From the NCBI RefSeq assembly GCF_001299635.1, contig NZ_JRHN01000045.1:1-56079 (forward strand): DNA of 56,079 nt, given 5' to 3'. A program made the position numbers and the translations under genes. The stretch is from Clostridioides difficile. Lineage in GTDB: Bacteria > Bacillota > Clostridia > Peptostreptococcales > Peptostreptococcaceae. Under the pieces are notes generated by a model that did not search any database, had not been told where the DNA came from, and saw only the letters and a program-made list of their open reading frames with translations. This document shows, piece by piece, positions 45,563 through 54,732 of the stretch; within the stretch, counting starts at the first letter, position 1; every line of letters begins with the position of its first letter.

Positions 45563-47296
45563 TTATATACCCAAAGAATTCATTATTAAGTTATCCATTT
45601 TTATCTGCAATCTTTCTATCTTTTCTTTATCCACAGAGTTGTTTAATAAAATTGATATTATTTCCTTTGACAAACTCTCTATCTCTTCATAATTATTATC
45701 TCTAAAAATTCTTATCTTCATAACCTTATTAGGATAGTAATCGTATATGTTTTTACTCATCTTTTTAGCAGTTATTTTAAAGTATTTATCATAAATGCTA
45801 GAATTTAAGATTCCAACTAGATATTCATATGAAAATTTATCTAAATATTCTTCTTTTATGAAAAAAGAATATACATCTGCACTTGAAAAGTTATTATCAT
45901 AATCTATAGCAAATCTATTTTCTTTTGATTTATAAGGATACATTATTTTTTTTCTTTCGAAGAAAAGCTTTTCTCTTCCCCATTGAAGTTCATACCATTT
46001 CCTTATTCCATTTTTACATTCTCTTCTGTTTTCTAGCTTTGACTTGTATATTCCTATAATCTCATCAAGTATTTTCTTATTTTTTTCTTCATCTTCTATA
46101 TCATTTGAATATATTAACCTATATTCACTTTTATCTACTATATATTTATTTATATTTTTACTTTTTATCCAACACTTTAAAAATTTATCATCCACAAGGT
46201 TCAATTTTACATCATTTTTACTTAAAATAAATGCTTTATCACAACCTGTGATTATTCCTTGAAAACTTATTGCTATATCTTCCAAACTATAGTTGCATTT
46301 TTCTTGTATCTTCTTATAAAAAATTCCATCAGCTTTATTTACAAGTATCCATTCATCAGACAACAAACTTTGATTTATACTAAAATAATCAAAGTTACTA
46401 CTATTTAAAAGTTCTTCTAGTGTTTCAAATTTATTTATACATATATCCTCATTTTTTATTTTAAATACATCTATTGATTTATCTTTTGATTTTTTCTTAT
46501 CAAAAGTAAGTATACAACTAGATACCCCTATATTTTTAAATATATTTGCACCTAAAAAATCTACTACTTCTTTAACTCTAACATTTGATTTAATATATTC
46601 TCTTAAATCTTTACCCGATAGACTTTCTAAAAAATATCTTGGAGTTATAACACTACCAGTTCCTCCTTGTTTCAAAATGTCTATAATCTTTTTATAGAAA
46701 CAAAAATACAAATCAGCTTTATCTTTATAAACTTCACTGTATTTTTCTAGGAGAAATTTTTTATATTTCTTTTCAAGTTTTTTATGACCAATATATGGCG
46801 GATTACCAATTATATAATCAAACTTATATCGCCAGTTCTTTTTAAGGCTATCACAACAAAATAGATTAATCTTTATATTAGATTCCTCTAAGTCATTTAT
46901 TGCCTTTTTGTTTATTAAGCTGTCTTTTAATATATTTATAGCTTTCTCATCAATATCAGCACCATATATACAATAATTTAATATATGACTGTGTATATTA
47001 TCAACAGTCCAATAAGCCTCATCATACTTCTCTTTTAATTCATAGATATTTTCCTCGAATAAGTCATATAAAATATCGTATACTTCCAAAAGAAAATTTC
47101 CACACCCACAAGAAATATCGAGTATTCGTGGGTATGGATTTTTGATTATATCGTGATTTTTTAAAGTTTTTTTTACAATATAATCGACAATGATTTTAGG
47201 AGTATAGTATATTCCACTTGCTTTTTTAGTATCTACATCTAAACTATTCTCATACTCTTTAGACAGTAGAAAATTATCTTGAGATATATCATCCAT
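45563..47296 (-). CDS. camA: Orphan N6-adenine DNA methyltransferase CamA
   Basis: 577 residues. Motif X/I: GIYYTPKIIVDYIV, then the AdoMet-binding ILDISCGCGNFLLEVYD; catalytic motif IV is GNPPYIG with Asn165, the position reported for CamA. The C-terminal half (about 310-577) is the target-recognition and DNA-binding region. Known work describes CamA as a C. difficile-wide methylase of the last A in CAAAAA affecting sporulation and biofilm. No cognate restriction gene lies next to it. The ATG has GGAGG 9 bases upstream and lies 39 bases after the Rrf2 stop, so it is third in a PDE-Rrf2-camA operon. Confidence 0.93.
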   Translation of the reverse strand: MDDISQDNFLLSKEYENSLDVDTKKASGIYYTPKIIVDYIVKKTLKNHDIIKNPYPRILDISCGCGNFLLEVYDILYDLFEENIYELKEKYDEAYWTVDNIHSHILNYCIYGADIDEKAINILKDSLINKKAINDLEESNIKINLFCCDSLKKNWRYKFDYIIGNPPYIGHKKLEKKYKKFLLEKYSEVYKDKADLYFCFYKKIIDILKQGGTGSVITPRYFLESLSGKDLREYIKSNVRVKEVVDFLGANIFKNIGVSSCILTFDKKKSKDKSIDVFKIKNEDICINKFETLEELLNSSNFDYFSINQSLLSDEWILVNKADGIFYKKIQEKCNYSLEDIAISFQGIITGCDKAFILSKNDVKLNLVDDKFLKCWIKSKNINKYIVDKSEYRLIYSNDIEDEEKNKKILDEIIGIYKSKLENRRECKNGIRKWYELQWGREKLFFERKKIMYPYKSKENRFAIDYDNNFSSADVYSFFIKEEYLDKFSYEYLVGILNSSIYDKYFKITAKKMSKNIYDYYPNKVMKIRIFRDNNYEEIESLSKEIISILLNNSVDKEKIERLQIKMDNLIMNSLGI

Positions 47297-47335
47297 AGCT
47301 GAAAACCTCCAATTATTATCATAGCTGAAAATTTA

Positions 47336-47734
47336 TTATTCTAGTATTTGTCTTATAGATTTTCTTGATAAAAGTTTATAGATTTCTTTTTCTATTTCTA
47401 GTAACTCGCGATTTACTTTGCAACCTTTTAAGCAATTACTGCAATTGGATACATATCTCGTACATTTATTTATATATATTTTTCCATCAATTAATTCTAC
47501 AATAGTTCTTAAACTTATTGTATCCAATGATACATTTAACATGTATTTCTTGCCATCTTCTTTATTAAGAGTAAGTACATTATTTGCACAAAGTTTTCTA
47601 AGAAGTTTATACAGTGTTAGTATTGGTATATCTTCACTTTTTAATATTGTTTTAACATCTATTGGATTATCTTCCCCATTGTTAAATATAGCTCTTATAA
47701 TTCTTATTGAATAATCTACATCTTCTGAAATCAT
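47336..47734 (-). CDS. Rrf2-family transcriptional regulator
   Basis: 132 residues. An Rrf2 winged helix (about 1-75; DVDYSIRIIRAIFNNG, IPILTLYKLLRKL) is followed by a cysteine cluster Cys91, Cys98, Cys101 and Cys105 (CTRYVSNCSNCLKGC) where Fe-S Rrf2 proteins such as IscR carry their ligands. A redox- or iron-sulfur-sensing role is likely but not proven. The start overlaps the PDE stop (ATGA), so the two are coupled; it probably controls its own operon, and with it camA. Confidence 0.85.
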   Translation of the reverse strand: MISEDVDYSIRIIRAIFNNGEDNPIDVKTILKSEDIPILTLYKLLRKLCANNVLTLNKEDGKKYMLNVSLDTISLRTIVELIDGKIYINKCTRYVSNCSNCLKGCKVNRELLEIEKEIYKLLSRKSIRQILE

Positions 47735-49284
47735 TCTTCCGCCTCCTCAACTGCCATGTATCTATCTAAAAGAGTATCTTCTAGATTTACATAATTTCTG
47801 TCAGTAAGAATTCTTTTATAACTAATCTCATCTAAAGGCTTAAAATAGATGTAACCTTGTATTAAATTGCATCCCATTTCGTTTAAAACTTTAACCTGCT
47901 CCATATCCTCTACACCTTCACATATAACAGTTAAGTTCAAATCTTGTGAAAGATTAACAATTGCTTTTACCATAAACTTTGTCTTTGTATTTGTGACTAT
48001 ATCCATTATAAGCGACCTATCAATTTTTATAACATCTAGTGGTATCCCCTTAAGATTAATAAAATTCGAGTTGCCTACTCCAAAATCATCTAATGATATA
48101 TCTATACCTAAAGATTTAATCTCATAAAGCCTCTCACTTATAAATTTTACATCTCTTAGTGCTGTTGTTTCTGTAACTTCTATTTCTATGAGTTCTTTAG
48201 GCACATTATATGTATTAAACATTGATTTAAAAAAATCTACTAAATCATTTTTGTATAGTTCCACCCTTGAAAGATTTATTGAAACTGGTAAGACATTTAT
48301 ACCTTCTGAAATCCAATTATCAATAGTAACAAATACTTCTTGAATTAGCCATCTACCAATATTATTTATCAGACCACTTCTTTCAGCTATAGGAATAAAC
48401 TTATTTGGTCCAACCATACCTAAAGACGGATGTATCCATCTTATTAATGCCTCTGAACCTATAATTTTACCTGTACTCGAATCAACTTTGGGTTGATAAT
48501 GGATTACAAATTCCTTGTTCTTTATAGCTAAGAATAAATCTTGCTCTATTTTCATAAGTGATTGTATTTCTTCTTCCATTGCAGAATCAAATTCTACATA
48601 TTCTATATGCTTTAGTCCTTTTGACTTAATCCTTGCCATATCAGCATTGTCCATAGCTTTTTTTATATCAACTTTATCATCATTAAATCTATAAATTCCA
48701 ATTGATGCCTCAACATTTATATTCATTTTAAAACTATCAATCTGACTTAATGTCACAATTTTATTCCTAATGAGATTTACCAAATAAGGAATCTTTTGTT
48801 CTCTGTCTTCAAGCTTTATTATTAATATAAAAACATCGCTTTTTAGTTTTCCATAAATAGCCTCTTCACCAAAATAACTTTTTAGATTGCTTGAAATATT
48901 ATCTAATACTTGATCCCCTAACTCATAACCATATATATCATTTATAAGTTTAAGTCTACATAAATCAAAACAAGCCATAACACAGTTTTCTTTCTTATTG
49001 CTGATAATATAATTTTGAATATGTTTTAAAAAGTTATCATCCTTAGTAATATTCATAATCTTATCTGAATTATTTACTATTTCTAAATTAATTTTATCCT
49101 CATATAGCTTGATTTTAAGATACGAAATAAATACATTTATAGTAAATAATATTAATAAAAGTAAAATTAATACCTTTATATCTATCCCAACATGCTTTGT
49201 GAGTAAAACTATTCCCAAAATTCCGATTATGATAAAAATTATTTTATTTAAACTGTAAATTTTTGTCATACTATTCTTATTCAT
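47731..49284 (-). CDS. c-di-GMP phosphodiesterase (degenerate GGDEF, intact EAL)
   Basis: 517 residues. Two N-terminal membrane helices (about 10-28 and 33-53); a GGDEF domain (about 85-245) whose active motif is replaced by LKSDVF, so it should not make c-di-GMP; and an EAL domain (about 255-500) with EALIRW, NLSRVEL, DDFGVGNSN and KIDRSLI, all needed for hydrolysis. It should lower c-di-GMP, shifting cells away from biofilm and towards motility. First gene of the operon with the Rrf2 regulator and camA. Confidence 0.9.
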   Translation of the reverse strand: MNKNSMTKIYSLNKIIFIIIGILGIVLLTKHVGIDIKVLILLLLILFTINVFISYLKIKLYEDKINLEIVNNSDKIMNITKDDNFLKHIQNYIISNKKENCVMACFDLCRLKLINDIYGYELGDQVLDNISSNLKSYFGEEAIYGKLKSDVFILIIKLEDREQKIPYLVNLIRNKIVTLSQIDSFKMNINVEASIGIYRFNDDKVDIKKAMDNADMARIKSKGLKHIEYVEFDSAMEEEIQSLMKIEQDLFLAIKNKEFVIHYQPKVDSSTGKIIGSEALIRWIHPSLGMVGPNKFIPIAERSGLINNIGRWLIQEVFVTIDNWISEGINVLPVSINLSRVELYKNDLVDFFKSMFNTYNVPKELIEIEVTETTALRDVKFISERLYEIKSLGIDISLDDFGVGNSNFINLKGIPLDVIKIDRSLIMDIVTNTKTKFMVKAIVNLSQDLNLTVICEGVEDMEQVKVLNEMGCNLIQGYIYFKPLDEISYKRILTDRNYVNLEDTLLDRYMAVEEAEE

Positions 49285-49604
49285 ATAAATTCCCCTATAT
49301 TATTTTTAAATTATCTTACAATCAAACTTTTTCTATATTAATTATAAAGCACAATTGATAGTAAATCAATGTAAGTTAACATCACAAATAAATAACTATG
49401 TTATATTAAATTTACTTTCTTAAATTTCATAAATATTTACTTTCTTAACAAAAAAACTATGAGATTAGATATATGTAAAATAGTTTCTAATTTCATAGTT
49501 TTTCAATTCAAATAGTATTTTTTGATACAATTCAACAGAATAAATTTAATCCAAAGTATACAGTTTCATATTTAAATAAATCCATACATAAACATGAACT
49601 TAAT
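49285..49604. other. Intergenic region amidase / PDE operon
   Basis: 320 bases of AT-rich sequence. It holds the amidase terminator (49452-49503) and must hold the promoter of the PDE-Rrf2-camA operon, which I cannot fix with confidence. No gene is seen. Confidence 0.5.
49452..49503 (-). terminator. Terminator of the amidase gene
   Basis: An 18-base inverted repeat with one mismatch (49452-49469 with 49486-49503) ends in T7 on the minus strand. Confidence 0.85.
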
Positions 49605-50429
49605 TTATTTTTTCCCTTTAGAATCTAAGTATGAAAGTATACCTTGAACAATACCCTCTGTAAGTTGGTCTTGATATTTTTCATTTATTATTTTTTGTTC
49701 TTCTGATGGTGTCGTTAAAAAACCACACTCTATCAATATAGCAGGCATATCTGATTCTCTAAGTACTTCAAAGTTGTTTTCAACTATACCTCTATCCTTT
49801 ACTTTAACATAGGATGATATAGTACTTTGCACTGACTGTGCAAGATCTTTTGAGCCATCTGTAGCTTTATTCCTATACCAAGTTTCTATACCTGTTGCTG
49901 TATTTCCATTTTTCTCTGCATTTAAATGGATAGAAACAAGCACATCAGCAGAACTATTTTTCGCTAGATTAACTCTATCCATCAGCGATACATATGTATC
50001 ATCAGTTCTAGATACTACAACTTGAATATCTTTCTGTTTAGCTAATTTATTTGCTAATTTCTTTGAAATTTGTAAATTTAGGTCTTTTTCATATCTGTTA
50101 CTAGTCTTACTTTGGGTCCCTTTATCATTTCCTCCATGACCTGGGTCTATGAATACAGTATATTTTTTATTTTTATTTTCTTCTTCATTGCCAAGATCAA
50201 ATTGCTCTGACTCAACGTTTTGTTGTTGGTTAGTTTTATTGCTTTTATCCATCCCTTTTACTAAAGCTACTACACCTTGAGTAACTTTAAATGCAATAAA
50301 TAAAAATAACATCGTAAAGCAAACCAACACTACTAATTTTTTCTTATTTAATTTTCTTTTTTTTCTATTCAGATGGCTAGTATTTTTAGATTTGTTTCTT
50401 GAATTATTGTTATTATTGCTTTTTGACAT
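49605..50429 (-). CDS. N-acetylmuramoyl-L-alanine amidase (Amidase_3)
   Basis: 274 residues from the ATG at 50429, which follows AAGAAGGGTG; a longer frame to 50459 runs through that ribosome site. A Ser/Asn/Lys-rich cytoplasmic start, one membrane helix (about 30-52), a short linker, and the zinc amidase domain (about 90-274) with VFIDPGHGGNDKG, VSIHLNAEKNG and ILIECGFLT. It cuts the lactyl-alanine bond of peptidoglycan at the outer face. The ribosome site lies in an inverted repeat (see 50438-50521). Confidence 0.9.
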   Translation of the reverse strand: MSKSNNNNNSRNKSKNTSHLNRKKRKLNKKKLVVLVCFTMLFLFIAFKVTQGVVALVKGMDKSNKTNQQQNVESEQFDLGNEEENKNKKYTVFIDPGHGGNDKGTQSKTSNRYEKDLNLQISKKLANKLAKQKDIQVVVSRTDDTYVSLMDRVNLAKNSSADVLVSIHLNAEKNGNTATGIETWYRNKATDGSKDLAQSVQSTISSYVKVKDRGIVENNFEVLRESDMPAILIECGFLTTPSEEQKIINEKYQDQLTEGIVQGILSYLDSKGKK

Positions 50430-50437
50430 TTTTTCAC

Positions 50438-50521
50438 CCTTCTTGGTATAAATTTTCACATTTTTTTATAATATTAGTGTTATTTTTTCATAATATTAGT
50501 GTTATTTTACCACCAAGAAGG
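50438..50521 (-). promoter_or_regulatory. Amidase leader with tandem repeats and a ribosome-site-masking inverted repeat
   Basis: CCTTCTTGGT in the mRNA (from 50521-50512) is complementary to ACCAAGAAGG (50447-50438), which contains the amidase ribosome site. Between them are two perfect 19-base copies (50468-50486 and 50490-50508) spaced 22 bases apart. Pairing would hide the ribosome site; the arms are also short enough to be a chance match. Confidence 0.45.
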
Positions 50522-50575
50522 TTTTTTTTCAATAATTTAAAACATTCTACAACCTAAAACATCAAAATTCTCTAA

Positions 50576-51220
50576 TTATCCACCTAAAGTAACATCTTGT
50601 GTATCATACCAGCTAAAGGCATCTTTTATATCATCACCTCTAAAATCTGGCCAATAATTATCTATAACATAAAAGTCTGCATAAATCGATTGCACAGGTA
50701 AAAAACCGCTTAATCTCCTTCTTCCACCCCATCTGATTATCAAATCTAATCTTGATACATCAAATGACTGTATGTAATCTTGTATGTTATTTTTATTTAC
50801 ATTTTCTACTCCTGATATATTATTCAGGTCCCAATACCAACCATAATTTACCAATAGATTTGCTTTTATCTGACCTTCCCTAGCTTGGATTCTATTAGTA
50901 TATGGTAATAATTCTTCTGGAAACATTGGAGATTTCGTATTTCCAACAACTAATAAAGCTGCACCCTCATCTATTAATATATTTGCAGCATCAATACATG
51001 CTTTTGTAAAAGCTTTTGTCTGCACCGATGGACGTCTTGTATTGTCAGTTGTAAATCCATAAAAAGTTACTTCTTCGCAACCTAAATCTCTACATAATCT
51101 ATAAGATTCCAGTCCAGGATTTATTCCACTTTCATATCCTCTATCTTTTGTCATACCATTTTGACTCGCCCATCTTCTATTTCCATCTGGGATAATTCCT
51201 ACATGTTTTGGTACTCTCAT
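50576..51220 (-). CDS. Divergent cis-prenyltransferase (UppS-like)
   Basis: 214 residues, shorter than the usual 230-250 of undecaprenyl diphosphate synthase. The pyrophosphate site HVGIIPDGNRRWA keeps the catalytic Asp, and the end block IIRWGGRRRLSGF...YWPDF is recognisable. However, the AFSSENWNRP block is changed to GFTTDNTRRP, and the terminal motif has Arg-Trp-Gly-Gly. It probably makes or uses a different prenyl chain from the main UppS. It lies just upstream of the amidase (about 150 bases), same strand. Confidence 0.75.
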   Translation of the reverse strand: MRVPKHVGIIPDGNRRWASQNGMTKDRGYESGINPGLESYRLCRDLGCEEVTFYGFTTDNTRRPSVQTKAFTKACIDAANILIDEGAALLVVGNTKSPMFPEELLPYTNRIQAREGQIKANLLVNYGWYWDLNNISGVENVNKNNIQDYIQSFDVSRLDLIIRWGGRRRLSGFLPVQSIYADFYVIDNYWPDFRGDDIKDAFSWYDTQDVTLGG

Positions 51221-51358
51221 TTCTAATCACCTCTTAATAGGTATTATTATCAAAATATTACATTATTAATCAAAACTGTAACATTAAATACATTTATTTT
51301 TATATAATTATGTAGTAAACTAATTTAAGATAGAGTTTAAAAAACTTGGAGGTTTATC

Positions 51359-51829
51359 ATGAAAAAAATTTTAATATTGTTTTTTTCGATAATCTTATCA
51401 TTTGGAATGGTTAGTTGTTCTTCAAGTGGTGATTACAAAAACGTTTCTACATCGAAAATTGAAAAATCATTAAAATCTTCTGATTTACTTGTAAAAGAAT
51501 CAAAAGTCTTTGATGCAAAGGAATTTAACTATTTCAATGATGTGGAAGAGGACATCATTCAAGGTTTTGTAATTAATTCTTCTGAAAAATTATCTCTAGA
51601 AGATATTATCGTCATAAAAACTGACGATGTAGATAAAATCTATAAAACTCTAGAAAATTATAAAAAAGACATGATACAAGCACCTTTTGGAGAAGGACAT
51701 GGAGAAAAAAGCAATTCTGAAATAGCAAATAATACTATAGTTGAGAAAGCAGGCAGATATGTTTATCTAATTTCTGCTGAAAATGCCTCTCAAATAGAAA
51801 ACAAAATACTGAGTATAATAAAAAAATAA
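51359..51829 (+). CDS. DUF4358-like lipoprotein
   Basis: 156 residues. A lipoprotein signal with Cys20 (GMVSC) is followed by a domain of about 130 residues (SDLLVKESKVFDAKE, then a DDVDKIYKTLENYKKD helix and GRYVYLISAENASQIE), which resembles DUF4358. The function is unknown. TTGGAGG lies 7 bases before the ATG. Single gene. Confidence 0.7.
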   Translation: MKKILILFFSIILSFGMVSCSSSGDYKNVSTSKIEKSLKSSDLLVKESKVFDAKEFNYFNDVEEDIIQGFVINSSEKLSLEDIIVIKTDDVDKIYKTLENYKKDMIQAPFGEGHGEKSNSEIANNTIVEKAGRYVYLISAENASQIENKILSIIKK

Positions 51830-51850
51830 ATATCATTATTGATGTTTATT

Positions 51851-51910
51851 AAATATCAATGTAATTTTTATATAAATAAATTTATTTTGTTAAAAATTAC
51901 ATTGATATTT
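51851..51910. terminator. Bidirectional terminator
   Basis: A perfect 20-base stem (51851-51870 with 51891-51910) with A and T runs lies between the lipoprotein gene and the convergent transporter gene. Confidence 0.92.
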
Positions 51911-51933
51911 TTTATTTGTTTAATTAGTATAAT

Positions 51934-53196
51934 TTAAACCTCTTTTAGCTTTTTCTTTTTTCCTAAAACTAGACTTATTAATATCAATCCAACCATAATT
52001 ACAGTCAATACCAAGTATGTCATCCATGCTAATGTATATCCTCCAGACATATCATATAGTTTTCCTGTAACAGCTGAACCTAAGGCTGCTCCCAATAAAA
52101 CTACTGCATTTACTACACCAACTATTGTTGAATAATCTCTTTTGCCAAATATCTCTGATGTGATAAGAGCAGGTACAATAGTTCCCATACAGTTTCCAAT
52201 TCCCCAACATATAATAAATACTATTATAGCTGGATACTTACTAGCAAATAATAGAGCCAATACCCCTAGAAATACTTGTAATCCAACAAATATAACACCT
52301 TTTTCACATCCAACTTTATCAAATACATATCCTAGAAGTATTTTGCCTAATATAACTACTCCCATGTTTATAGATATAACACTTGCTGCAAAAGTTGGAG
52401 AATACCCTATATCAGTCAAATAAGATGCAATATGCATTTGTACTCCCATAGCTATTATTGTAATCAAAATTAATCCTACAACCATAATCCAAAATATTTT
52501 AGTTTTTACAGCATCTCCAAGCATGATTCCTTTTACAGAATTGTCTAAAACGTTTTCAGAAGAATTGCTATATCCATATGGCAATAAACCTTTATCACTT
52601 GGTTTTTCAGACATAAATATCAAAACTACTGGTATAGTTGTGACTAATATTATTATTCCTAACACTAAATAGGATTGTCTCCAACTGTAGTTTAATATTA
52701 TATAGTTAGCTATAGGATTAAATATCATACCACCTACTCCACTTCCCATAAAAGTTAAACCTAATGCTAGACCTCTTTTTTCTACAAACCAATTGCTTAT
52801 TATTATTGATAGAGGAGTTAGAGTTGTCATACCTAACCCCAAGCCTGAAAATATACTCATTAAATAAAAAACATATATACTGCTTGCATATGAATATCCT
52901 ATATAACCAATTCCTGCTAACACACACCCTACAAGCATTATATTTTTTAGTTTAAATTTCTTTGCTAATTTCCCCATAAAGAGCGCTATTACCATGGTAG
53001 ACAAAGCAATTACTGTATAATAAAGAGAAAACTCAGACCTAGAAAAACCTAGGTCTTCTGTTACAGGTTTTATAAATAAACTTGCACAATTATTTACTAT
53101 TCCATAAACAGATATCATTAGTATTAAGCCAGCAAATACAACTAACCATCCTCTAAAAAACCCTTTTTGTGAATTAGATATATTATTTGATTCCAT
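51934..53196 (-). CDS. MFS transporter, OFA (oxalate/formate antiporter-like) family
   Basis: A 420-residue protein with 12 predicted helices. The opening GFFRGWLVVFAGLILM, the loop LAKKFKLKNIML with Gly-Lys of MFS motif A, and SGLGLGMTTLTPLSIIISNWF are typical of the OFA group of organic anion carriers. It is 74 bases downstream of the M20 amidohydrolase in the same direction; together they look like uptake plus hydrolysis of an amide-linked compound under sigma-54 control. Confidence 0.83.
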   Translation of the reverse strand: MESNNISNSQKGFFRGWLVVFAGLILMISVYGIVNNCASLFIKPVTEDLGFSRSEFSLYYTVIALSTMVIALFMGKLAKKFKLKNIMLVGCVLAGIGYIGYSYASSIYVFYLMSIFSGLGLGMTTLTPLSIIISNWFVEKRGLALGLTFMGSGVGGMIFNPIANYIILNYSWRQSYLVLGIIILVTTIPVVLIFMSEKPSDKGLLPYGYSNSSENVLDNSVKGIMLGDAVKTKIFWIMVVGLILITIIAMGVQMHIASYLTDIGYSPTFAASVISINMGVVILGKILLGYVFDKVGCEKGVIFVGLQVFLGVLALLFASKYPAIIVFIICWGIGNCMGTIVPALITSEIFGKRDYSTIVGVVNAVVLLGAALGSAVTGKLYDMSGGYTLAWMTYLVLTVIMVGLILISLVLGKKKKLKEV

Positions 53197-53270
53197 TTTT
53201 TACCCCCCAATTTTAGTGATTTTAAGATTAATTTATTATTTAAGGTATAATTCTATTTTTAAAATAAAGA

Positions 53271-54644
53271 TTATACCAATGGTTTATATTCAAATCCATC
53301 CAAAGATTTTGTAAACTCTTCTTTTGATTTTTCAAGCTTTTCTCTGTCCATCAAGATATCATATGCAGAACAAGCAAGCACTTTCGCTGCACTTAACATT
53401 GCTTCAAAACCTACATTAGAACCAGATGATGAACAAGCTTGCCAAGTATGTGCTGCTGTACCAATAGGCCATGCCGCCATAGCAAATTGTGCAGTTGGTA
53501 CTATATAGCTTATATCTCCTACATCAGTTGAACCAGATACATTTTTGTATTTATAATCTTCAAAGTCAGCAATATCATCATGTAGATATTTTTCTACTAT
53601 ATTAAAATTTCCTTGAAATGAAGTTGCTACATTTCGTCTTTCTTCTTTTGTAATTGTATTTGCTAATTTGTGAGCAAAATCTAAATCTTCAGCTTTAAAG
53701 TTCGGTGCTCCTACCAACCTCATATTCTCAGATACAACATCTGTCAAACTTTGATTAGGTAAATAATCATACATTGCATCTATAACTTCATATTCCATTT
53801 CTGTTTCTGTCATCATCGCTGCACCTTTAGCAACTTTTACCAATCTATCAAGAGTACTCTTTACATCTGATGCTTTTTTACCTCTTAAGAAATACCATGA
53901 CTCTGCATAACCAGGAACTATATTTGGTCTTTCTCCTCCATTAGTTATTACATAGTGCATACGTATAGAGTCCAGTATGTGTTCTCTTAGATAATTAGCA
54001 CCTACATTCATAAGTTCAACTGCATCAAGTGCACTTCTACCAGTATGTGGAGATTGTGCTGCATGAGAAGTAATTCCTTTAAATCTAAATTTCATAGAGA
54101 AATTTGATAAACTAGTTGGTCTCCAAGGGCTATTTACATCAAAAGGATGCCAGCTAAAAGCGCAATCTATCTCTCTAAAACATCCTTTTTTATACATATT
54201 ACATTTGCCTACTCCACCTTCTTCAGCTGGACATCCAAAATATTTTATAGTTCCTTTGATATTATCCCTCTCCATAACTTCTTTTAATGCTACTACTGCT
54301 CCTACTCCTCCTACTCCCAACAGATTATGACCACATCCATGACCTGGAGCAGATTCAGTTATAGCTTCTTTAATTAAAGATACTTTCTGAGATAATCCTG
54401 GTAAGGCATCATATTCTCCCAATATCCCTATGACAGGTCTACCTTCTCCAAACTCTGCTACAAAGGCAGTTTCTATTCCTTCCACAGTATTTACTCTAAA
54501 TCCACTTTCTTCTAAGTACTTCTTTTGTACACCGCTTGCAAAATATTCTTCATATGAAGTCTCAGGATTTTCCCAGATTCCTTTTGCCATTTCTACTAAA
54601 TCTTTTTTATGTTTATCAACACAACTAATTAAATCATTTTTCAT
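53271..54644 (-). CDS. M20-family amidohydrolase (AbgB/p-aminobenzoyl-glutamate hydrolase-like)
   Basis: 457 residues. The metal-binding block PGHGCGHNLLGVGGVGA, EEGGVGKCNM, and the dimerisation-domain stretch FKGITSHAAQSPHTGRSALD are those of the AbgB/amidohydrolase branch of M20 peptidases. It hydrolyses an amide of an amino acid or a folate fragment; the exact substrate is unknown. AGGAGG precedes the ATG, and 51 bases further upstream lies a perfect sigma-54 promoter. Confidence 0.87.
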   Translation of the reverse strand: MKNDLISCVDKHKKDLVEMAKGIWENPETSYEEYFASGVQKKYLEESGFRVNTVEGIETAFVAEFGEGRPVIGILGEYDALPGLSQKVSLIKEAITESAPGHGCGHNLLGVGGVGAVVALKEVMERDNIKGTIKYFGCPAEEGGVGKCNMYKKGCFREIDCAFSWHPFDVNSPWRPTSLSNFSMKFRFKGITSHAAQSPHTGRSALDAVELMNVGANYLREHILDSIRMHYVITNGGERPNIVPGYAESWYFLRGKKASDVKSTLDRLVKVAKGAAMMTETEMEYEVIDAMYDYLPNQSLTDVVSENMRLVGAPNFKAEDLDFAHKLANTITKEERRNVATSFQGNFNIVEKYLHDDIADFEDYKYKNVSGSTDVGDISYIVPTAQFAMAAWPIGTAAHTWQACSSSGSNVGFEAMLSAAKVLACSAYDILMDREKLEKSKEEFTKSLDGFEYKPLV

Positions 54645-54694
54645 ATTTAAAACCCTCCTAGGAATAATTATTTTTTACTTGTGACTTACTATAT

Positions 54695-54712
54695 AAGCAA
54701 TGATTGTGCCAA
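54695..54712 (-). promoter_or_regulatory. Sigma-54 (-24/-12) promoter of the amidohydrolase-MFS operon
   Basis: The minus strand reads TTGGCAC-AATCA-TTGCTT, a near-perfect match to TGGCAC-N5-TTGCW. The GG at 54710-54709 and GC at 54698-54697 are 10 bases apart. Confidence 0.9.
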
Positions 54713-54732
54713 GTAAGTAGATTTTAATCTCA

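Noticed and set aside
45563-47296. Type II or type IIG restriction-modification system
   Set aside because: No nuclease motif is seen in the methylase and no restriction gene lies beside it. The neighbours are a regulator and a lipase, which fits an orphan methylase.
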